From Planctomycetota bacterium (lineage in GTDB: Bacteria; Planctomycetota; Phycisphaerae; Phycisphaerales; SM1A02), in assembly GCA_022567855.1 (NCBI GenBank), contig JADFGE010000055.1, positions 1-11,091 on the forward strand: DNA of 11,091 nucleotides, in the 5' to 3' direction. Shown here in pieces: positions 1 to 5,016 of this stretch. The notes beneath the pieces are model-generated. The model saw only the letters and a list, made by a program, of their open reading frames with translations, was not told the origin of the DNA and made no database searches. Every line of letters starts with the position of its first letter. The stretch's first letter is position 1. Both the position numbers and the translations under genes were made by a program.

Positions 1-653
1 AGGTGCAATGGATAGTCGAACCGCTTGGAAACTTCCGTGTACACGTCGATCACCACGCCCGCGTCCATCGACTTGGCGCTGAGGCAAAGATCATGGAAAT
101 CGCGCTCGGCAAAGATGTCCAGGTATTCTTCAAGTTTGGCGATCATCAGCGCGATCAGATGCCCGTGGCGATGGTCGCAGAAGAACTTCCCGAGCTCCTT
201 CATCCGAGTCTGTTTGTCTTTGCGCTCAACGACGGAGCCTTCGTTGACGCCGATGCGTATGGGGATGCCGGCGTCTTTGCACGCGTCGATGACACTGTTG
301 ACTTGATCACGGTCGGAGATGTTGCCGGGATTGAGCCGGATCTTGTGCACACCGGCTTCGATTGCCTCCAGCGCCCTTTGATAGTGGAAGTGGACGTCGG
401 CGACAATGGGGACGACGGTCTGACGAAGAATCTCCCCCAAGGCGGCGGTGTCCTTGCGTTGCGGGACGGCGACGCGGACGATGTCCGATCCCGCGGCCGC
501 GAGCCGATTGATTTCCGCGACACAAGCGTCGATGTCGTAGGTGTAGCCGGCCGTCATGGTTTGAACGGAAACCGGGGCATTGCCGCCGATCGTGACAATC
601 CCGGTCCGTTCGTTGCCGACGTTGATCGTTTTGGTGGGGCGTCGTGAAGTCAT
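1..653 (-). CDS. ispG: 4-hydroxy-3-methylbut-2-enyl diphosphate synthase, 3' end off window
   Basis: This minus-strand frame is open from the ATG at 653 to the window edge, giving the first 217 residues of a protein usually near 370-400. The translation has the IspG/GcpE TIM-barrel signature: VTIGGNAPVSVQTMTAG near residue 20, then GSDIVRVAVP, PIVADVHFHYQRALEAIEAG, HKIRLNPGNIS and IPIRIGVNEGSV. IspG reduces methylerythritol cyclodiphosphate to HMBPP, the penultimate step of the MEP isoprenoid pathway, using a [4Fe-4S] cluster. The cluster cysteines lie in the C-terminal part, which is outside the window. The start fits the family, since the basic MTSRRPTKTINVG leads straight into the first strand. 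No Shine-Dalgarno sequence sits at normal distance. A weak -10-like TACAAT ends ten bases before the ATG, so a very short leader is possible. The gene is divergent from the PilZ pair. Confidence 0.95.
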   Translation of the reverse strand, partial: MTSRRPTKTINVGNERTGIVTIGGNAPVSVQTMTAGYTYDIDACVAEINRLAAAGSDIVRVAVPQRKDTAALGEILRQTVVPIVADVHFHYQRALEAIEAGVHKIRLNPGNISDRDQVNSVIDACKDAGIPIRIGVNEGSVVERKDKQTRMKELGKFFCDHRHGHLIALMIAKLEEYLDIFAERDFHDLCLSAKSMDAGVVIDVYTEVSKRFDYPLH

Positions 654-662
654 CGCAGGCGG

Positions 663-691
663 ATTGTAAGGTGGGGGCCTCCCCAGGACCA
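663..691 (-). promoter_or_regulatory. weak candidate promoter for ispG
   Basis: Read on the minus strand, TACAAT (663-668) matches the -10 consensus at five of six positions. TGGTCC (686-691), 17 bases upstream, matches only three of six -35 positions. If used, transcription would start about three bases before the ispG ATG, which would explain the missing ribosome binding site. The -35 is poor, so this is only a candidate. Confidence 0.25.
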
Positions 692-847
692 CATGACGGG
701 GCAAGAAGCTGCTCGTATGATTATCGGCAGCCGAGGCCGCAGACCACTTTTTTGCCTCGCGCTCATCCGTCAAATCGGTTTGCACCGGCTCGGAAGAGGC
801 GTACGAGGATGATCCGGCGGCCAAGAATTATCGTGCCCGAAAGATCA

Positions 848-893
848 ACCGATACCCCTTAGGCAGTGGGGGTACAGCAAGAGGGGTATCGGT
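848..893 (+). promoter_or_regulatory. 12-bp inverted repeat spanning the RBS and start of the PilZ-REC gene
   Basis: ACCGATACCCCT (848-859) and AGGGGTATCGGT (882-893) are perfect reverse complements separated by 22 bases. The right arm contains most of the only Shine-Dalgarno-like stretch (GAGGGG, 881-886) and the first two bases of the GTG start at 892, so the RNA hairpin would hide the ribosome binding site. The loop carries another GGGGTA (869-874), which can pair with TACCCC (853-858) of the left arm as a shorter, mutually exclusive 6-bp stem that would free the start. GGGGTA thus occurs three times in 36 bases, once inverted. The site could be a translational switch or a DNA operator for a dimeric regulator. 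The pairing is seen directly; the role is inferred. Confidence 0.55.
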
Positions 894-2067
894 GGACGCT
901 GAGTTTACCAATCATTTGCACCTGAACAGCGCCGAGCAGAACAGGCTGCTCTGCCGCCTGGACCAAGGGTCTGCGGCCGGCAAGAGCGCCGAGCGCCGCC
1001 GGCACAAGCGATGTGAATATCGGGCGGAAGAAATCGCCATGATCGTCCAGCATCCCGGCGGCGGAAGCGGGCGGTTCCTGGTATGCGCACGCAACATCTC
1101 AGCCAGCGGACTTTCGTTCATTCATGGCGGCTACTTACACCCAGGCACTGAATGCAGATTTCTGCTCCGTCGCGCCGATGGATCCCCGATGGCCCTCTCC
1201 GGTGAGGTGATACACTGTCGGCATATCGGCGGCCACCATCACGAGTTGGGGATTCGTTTCCTGAACGAGGTGGATCCGCACGACATTCTGACTCCTGAGC
1301 AGATCGAAGAGGCTGGCGGACTAATCTCAGGGCGCGAATTGCCGACGCTTCGTGGCTCGATCCTCGTTGTCGATGGATCAACTACGGACCGGCGTTTGCT
1401 GGTTCATCATCTCAAGGGCACGGGCGTGGAAATAACTCCAGCCGCAACGCCGGGCGCGGCGCTTGACGCGGTGCGGAAACATGAATTTAGCCTCGTGTTG
1501 TGCGATCTGAATCTCAAGGAAGAAGATCCCGCCCGGATGATCAAGCAGATGCGGTCATACGGGGTCAACTGTCCGATCGTGGTCTTGACCGCCGAGACCG
1601 ATCTTCAACGCCTGCTTCAGGCTAGGTCCGCCGGGGCCAACGAAATCATCGGGAAGCCCTATAGCCCCGATGCGCTGATTACCGTCATGGCGGAGTGGCT
1701 CGAACACGCATCGATCGAGGATCCAATCTACAGCACGGTGGAAGACGATGCGGGGATGGCGGAACTGGTCGTTGATTTCATCGAACAGGCAAGGCGCTTG
1801 ATGATGAAACTACAAAAGGCGATCGACGCCGAGGATCAGATGGTTGTTCGTCAAGTGTGTCTGGCCGTGCAAGGATCCGCCACGGGCTACGGTTTCGGCG
1901 CAGCGACTGCGGCCGCTCGAGATGTCCTGAAAACCATGGACACTTGCGATTCTCTGGAGGAAAGCCAAGTACAGCTGCGTCGGTTGGTATCGATCTGCGG
2001 GCGATTGAGCTGCACCTCGTCCGTGCGCCCGACCCGAGCGAAAGGCTCCGACGGTAAGCATGTTTGA
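892..2067 (+). CDS. PilZ-receiver-HPt-like signalling protein
   Basis: The 391-residue protein has three domains. Residues 34-135 are a PilZ domain with both cyclic-di-GMP motifs, RxxxR (R36-R40) and NxSxxG (N68, S70, G73). Residues 155-270 are a response-regulator receiver with phosphoacceptor D205 (LCDLNL), T233 (VLTAET) and K255 (GKPYSP). The acidic pair is D161-G162 instead of the usual two acids. Residues 288-372 resemble an HPt four-helix domain, but the core CLAVQGSATGYGF puts L324 where the phosphorylatable histidine of AHxLKGxxxxYGF is expected. The protein therefore probably joins cyclic-di-GMP sensing to a phosphorelay whose last module is inactive or only a scaffold. It has no membrane segment or output enzyme. 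The GTG start is supported by GAGGGG five bases upstream and by an N-terminus that aligns almost residue for residue with the next gene's (EFTN...RLL against EYRN...RLL). It is probably cotranscribed with that gene, 87 bases downstream. Confidence 0.85.
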   Translation: MDAEFTNHLHLNSAEQNRLLCRLDQGSAAGKSAERRRHKRCEYRAEEIAMIVQHPGGGSGRFLVCARNISASGLSFIHGGYLHPGTECRFLLRRADGSPMALSGEVIHCRHIGGHHHELGIRFLNEVDPHDILTPEQIEEAGGLISGRELPTLRGSILVVDGSTTDRRLLVHHLKGTGVEITPAATPGAALDAVRKHEFSLVLCDLNLKEEDPARMIKQMRSYGVNCPIVVLTAETDLQRLLQARSAGANEIIGKPYSPDALITVMAEWLEHASIEDPIYSTVEDDAGMAELVVDFIEQARRLMMKLQKAIDAEDQMVVRQVCLAVQGSATGYGFGAATAAARDVLKTMDTCDSLEESQVQLRRLVSICGRLSCTSSVRPTRAKGSDGKHV

Positions 2068-2154
2068 ACAGCCAAGCCGGGCGTCGTTGCGATGCGCAGT
2101 GCGTCGCTTCCGGTTGATAAGGTGGTCAAGAAGCTCGATGATCGAGGCTGGATC

Positions 2155-2637
2155 ATGAAGAAGCATGAATATCGAAACACGGTTCGAATCAGCAAGGACG
2201 AACGCTGTCGCCTGCTGGACGAACTCGATCGCGTGCAAGCGGTCGCCAGCGAAGATGTAGGTCCGGACGATAGCCGTCGAAAAGACCGTCGGTTCACCTA
2301 CCGTCCCGGAAATATCTCGATCGCGGTTGAGCAACCCCGCGGCGGGACCACTTTCTTGTCGGTGTCGCCTCGAAACATCTCGGCTGGTGGAGTTGCCTTC
2401 CTCCATGGCGGTTTCCTCCACACGGGATCACGATGCACGCTGCGGCTTGGACCACAACCCAAGGGGATCGTGGAGATCGCGGGCGAAATCGTCAACTGCC
2501 GACATATCGAATGGCTCCTCCATGAAGTCAGCGTAAAGTTCGATCGCCCAATTGATCCCAGCTTGTTTGTACGAATCGATGAGAGCCAGGACGCTGCGCC
2601 GTCCGAGCAAGCGCCGCCCCGAAAACAAGCCGGCTAG
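2155..2637 (+). CDS. single-domain PilZ protein, paralogue of the upstream gene
   Basis: This 160-residue protein consists of an N-terminal helix and one PilZ domain. The cyclic-di-GMP motifs are intact: R42-R46 in RRKDRR, and N74-x-S76-x-x-G79 in NISAGG. It shares blocks with the PilZ part of the upstream gene, such as RNISAGGVAFLHGGFLHTG against RNISASGLSFIHGGYLHPG, and CRHI followed by HE. The two look like a tandem duplication, with receiver and HPt parts on only one copy. I chose the ATG at 2155 over the in-frame ATG at 2092. It has GAGG seven bases upstream, and its N-terminus then matches the paralogue to within one residue; the 2092 start has no ribosome binding site. The C-terminal 15 residues are polar and proline-rich. 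The likely role is a cytoplasmic cyclic-di-GMP effector; the target is unknown. Confidence 0.85.
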   Translation: MKKHEYRNTVRISKDERCRLLDELDRVQAVASEDVGPDDSRRKDRRFTYRPGNISIAVEQPRGGTTFLSVSPRNISAGGVAFLHGGFLHTGSRCTLRLGPQPKGIVEIAGEIVNCRHIEWLLHEVSVKFDRPIDPSLFVRIDESQDAAPSEQAPPRKQAG

Positions 2638-2769
2638 TTCGCTTTGCGACGCTCCCCGGGGCCAGGGGTTGCGGCGGCCTTTGTCGGGTTCGCGAAGTAA
2701 ACTTCCGAGCAAGTACGCCCGCTTCCGCTGGGCGTCACGTGCGAACTGAGACCATCGCCGAGGCGGCGC

Positions 2770-2798
2770 TTGCGCGGCTCGGCGTTGTGCAGTATGAT
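2770..2798 (+). promoter_or_regulatory. sigma70-type promoter for the MFS transporter
   Basis: TTGCGC (2770-2775) and TATGAT (2793-2798) are separated by exactly 17 bases. They match the consensus at four and five of six positions. Transcription would start near 2805, giving a leader of about 30 bases before the ATG at 2836, which includes the AGGAGG ribosome binding site. The transporter could thus be expressed independently of the PilZ genes. Confidence 0.5.
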
Positions 2799-2835
2799 CC
2801 CCGCCACCACCGAGTTGTTGAGGAGGCGTCGGAAC

Positions 2836-4176
2836 ATGGCCAGCCAAACCGCCAGGCATTTCATCGGGCTTCGGCTGTCGGTCATGATGTTCCTGCAGTA
2901 TGCGATATGGGGCGCGTGGCTGCCGTTGCTGTGGCTGTTTCTCAAGGATCACCGGGGGTTTGAGGCGTCGCAGATCGGGAATATGTTCGCCATCGGCGCG
3001 GTCGGCGCTTTGGTCGCGCCGTTTGTCGCCGGCCAGATTGCGGATCGCTATTTCTCCACTGAGAAGTTCCTGGGGATCAGTCACATCCTTGGTGGAATCC
3101 TTGTTTGGCAGCTTGCTCGCCTGGACGGCTATTGGGAGTTCCTCGGTTTTTCACTTGCATATTCACTGATCTACGCACCGACGCTTCCACTGACGAACTC
3201 GCTGGCGTTCCACCATCTGCTTGACAGAGATCGAGACTTCGGAAGGATCCGCGTGTGGGGAACCGTCGGCTGGATCGTTGTTGGGATCGCCATCGGACAG
3301 TGGCTGCTATGGCGCCACACACCCGCGGCGGGAAGTCCCCAAGAGATCGCATCGGCGCAGGTCGCAGGGATGGCCGATGCGTTTCGTCTCAGTGGGATCA
3401 TGGGAATCCTGATGGGCATCTACTGCTTCACGCTTCCGCGTACTCCACCCAGCGCCGGCAAACGAAAAAGCGCCACACTCGAGGCGTTGCGTGAGGTCAA
3501 GCGCAATCCGCTGCTCATGCTATTTTTGCTCGCGGTTCCTATTAGCTGTATTCACCAGTTCTACTTCGTACACACAGCCGGGTTCCTGCAGGGGTTTCAG
3601 GCGCAAGCCGGAGGCTTCACGAATTTCATTAGCAAAATATTCGGTGTCGGCGGTGGGGGGCTGATGACCATCGGGCAGATGTCGGAAATCGCGGTGTTGG
3701 CGCTGATCCCATTTGTGGCCAAGAAAATCTCGCGCAAGTCGCTGCTGGCCGTCGGAATCCTCGCCTATGCGGTGCGCATGTTCCTGTTTGGGTATGGCCA
3801 AAGCATCGCTGACAGCACCGGGATTCCGCTGGTTCTTATTCTGATCACAGGCGTGGCGTTGCACGGCTTGTGCTTTGGTTGTTTTATCTTCGTTGCCTTC
3901 ATGATCGTTGATGAGGAAACGGCCGGCGACGTCCGAGCGAGCGCTCAGAGCTTGTTCAATCTCGTGATCGTTGGAATCGGAATCGTGGTCGGGAGCAAGA
4001 TTGCCACCGGCGTGGCGGACTGGGCGGCTGTTGACGACGGCATCAACTACACGAGATTGTTCAGCGTCCCAATGTGGGCCAGCCTTGCGTGTCTGCTCGT
4101 TTTGATTGTGTTCTATCCGCGCGGCAAGCGAAAGAGCGTCGGGGGCGAGTCAGCGACCGATGCACATCGACATTGA
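2836..4176 (+). CDS. MFS transporter of the nucleoside:H+ symporter (NupG-like) type
   Basis: The 446-residue protein is an inner-membrane carrier with about twelve hydrophobic segments and a central charged loop near residues 200-225. It resembles the nucleoside:H+ symporter branch of the major facilitator superfamily. GQIADRYFSTEKFLG (residues 66-80) is the motif-A-like loop after TM2. FGRIRVWGTVGWI (135-147) matches the GRIRxWGTxGW block of that family. ALHGLCFGCFIFVAFMIVDE followed by RASAQSLFN (from 341) matches its second-half signature. The substrate is predicted to be a nucleoside or related compound taken up with protons, by family resemblance only. The start is fixed by AGGAGG at 2821-2826, nine bases before the ATG. 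An in-frame TTG at 2770 would add 22 basic, non-membrane residues and overlaps the predicted promoter, so I rejected it. No metabolic partner gene is adjacent. Confidence 0.85.
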   Translation: MASQTARHFIGLRLSVMMFLQYAIWGAWLPLLWLFLKDHRGFEASQIGNMFAIGAVGALVAPFVAGQIADRYFSTEKFLGISHILGGILVWQLARLDGYWEFLGFSLAYSLIYAPTLPLTNSLAFHHLLDRDRDFGRIRVWGTVGWIVVGIAIGQWLLWRHTPAAGSPQEIASAQVAGMADAFRLSGIMGILMGIYCFTLPRTPPSAGKRKSATLEALREVKRNPLLMLFLLAVPISCIHQFYFVHTAGFLQGFQAQAGGFTNFISKIFGVGGGGLMTIGQMSEIAVLALIPFVAKKISRKSLLAVGILAYAVRMFLFGYGQSIADSTGIPLVLILITGVALHGLCFGCFIFVAFMIVDEETAGDVRASAQSLFNLVIVGIGIVVGSKIATGVADWAAVDDGINYTRLFSVPMWASLACLLVLIVFYPRGKRKSVGGESATDAHRH

Positions 4177-4187
4177 TTCGCATCCGG

Positions 4188-4256
4188 GTGCCATGCTTTG
4201 ACCCTTTTAGGGCAAAGCATGCTTCACCCCGACAGGTCGGGGATGAAGCATGGCAC
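4188..4256. repeat. nested hairpin element between convergent genes, possible bidirectional terminator
   Basis: The outer arms GTGCCATGCTT (4188-4198) and AAGCATGGCAC (4246-4256) are perfect 11-bp complements. Two stems lie within. The first pairs CATGCTTTG (4192-4200) with CAAAGCATG (4213-4221), plus CCC/GGG, around TTTTA. The second pairs CATGCTTCA (4218-4226) with TGAAGCATG (4244-4252), plus CCCCGAC/GTCGGGG, around a two-base loop. Because the CATGCTT core is shared, the outer stem competes with the inner ones. The element sits between the ends of the MFS gene and the opposing tetR gene, where it could stop transcription from both sides, although no U-tract follows. It resembles mobile extragenic palindromes more than a classical terminator. 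Confidence 0.7.
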
Positions 4257-4359
4257 GCAGGAAACGCACGAGAATCACGTGGGACTCAGATAAGTGAACG
4301 AGCGGTCGCCTCGTCGTGCGCGTTGCCGGTGCGCTCGGATCCCCAGCGGCATGTCGAAG

Positions 4360-4956
4360 TCAGTGCGAACGCAGCAAGTATTGGAGCAGCCGATGCCGGT
4401 CTTCTGTCAAGCCGCTCTTGGTCGGGGCCGCGATCCCACTGGGTTCGAGCATGCCGTGGCCGATGGCGACCTCGATGAGCAGCCATGCCAGCGCCGTGGC
4501 CGGTTCATCGTTGCGAACGACATCATGTTTCTGTAGGTTCTGTAGCTCAGCCACGAGAAATCCGTGCAAGTTCGACACGTGACGGCGCACGGCCGAGATG
4601 ATCGCCGGATCGCGTTCCGACTCCGTGATGGCCTGCACGATAATGCGATAGGGGGCGGGACCTGGTTGAAGTGTGGTCGGATTCGCCGCCACGAGTATTC
4701 TCAGACGGTCCTTCGGATCGACAACGCCCTCGAGCGCCTCTTCCCATTGATGGATGACGTGCGCGCCGACTTCGTCGATAAGCGTGATGAACAAATCCAA
4801 CTTGTTTGTGAAGTGACGGTAGAGGATCGGCTCGGTGACGCCGGCGTGTTTGGCCAATTCAGCCGTCGTCGTACCGCCAAACCCGCGGCGGGCAAAGAGA
4901 TCGGCGGCCACTTCGAGCAATTGACGCCGACGATCCGCAGCCTGTAGTCGGGGCAT
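4360..4956 (-). CDS. TetR/AcrR-family transcriptional regulator
   Basis: The 198-residue protein begins with a typical TetR DNA-binding domain. RRRQLLEVAADLFARRGFGG is followed by the helix-turn-helix TTTAELAKHAGVTEPILYRHF and NKLDLFITLIDE. The remaining 130 or so residues are the variable helical ligand-binding and dimerisation part, whose ligand cannot be read from sequence. I chose the ATG at 4956 because GGAGGG lies ten bases upstream. An ATG at 4974 and the longer frame to 5010 add residues not typical of the family. It is the last gene of the minus-strand miaA-topA-tetR cluster, 60 bases after topA. In that gap GTAC-C-GTAC (4986-4994) is a short interrupted palindrome and a weak operator candidate. 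It converges on the MFS gene, so a transporter-regulator link is possible but not shown. Confidence 0.88.
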   Translation of the reverse strand: MPRLQAADRRRQLLEVAADLFARRGFGGTTTAELAKHAGVTEPILYRHFTNKLDLFITLIDEVGAHVIHQWEEALEGVVDPKDRLRILVAANPTTLQPGPAPYRIIVQAITESERDPAIISAVRRHVSNLHGFLVAELQNLQKHDVVRNDEPATALAWLLIEVAIGHGMLEPSGIAAPTKSGLTEDRHRLLQYLLRSH

Positions 4957-5016
4957 AGAGCGGCAACCCTCCATCAGCGCGCAGTGTACCGTACGTAGCC
5001 CGGATCGCATTTTCAG

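Noticed and set aside
3..647. 214-codon plus-strand frame at the left edge
   Set aside because: The opposite strand encodes unmistakable IspG; this frame is its shadow.
654..891. Leader before PilZ-REC considered as a known cyclic-di-GMP riboswitch
   Set aside because: I cannot find the conserved GEMM core or receptor elements; only the 12-bp inverted repeat is structured.
2181..2190. GGTTCGAATC, resembling a tRNA T-loop
   Set aside because: It lies inside the PilZ gene, and no acceptor, D or anticodon stem can be formed around it.
2694..2706. GAAGT-AA-ACTTC palindrome before the MFS gene
   Set aside because: It is a five-base stem far from the predicted promoter and could easily arise by chance.
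2428..3084. 218-codon minus-strand frame opposite PilZ and the MFS gene
   Set aside because: It is antisense to two well-supported genes, its composition is low-information, and it resembles no family.
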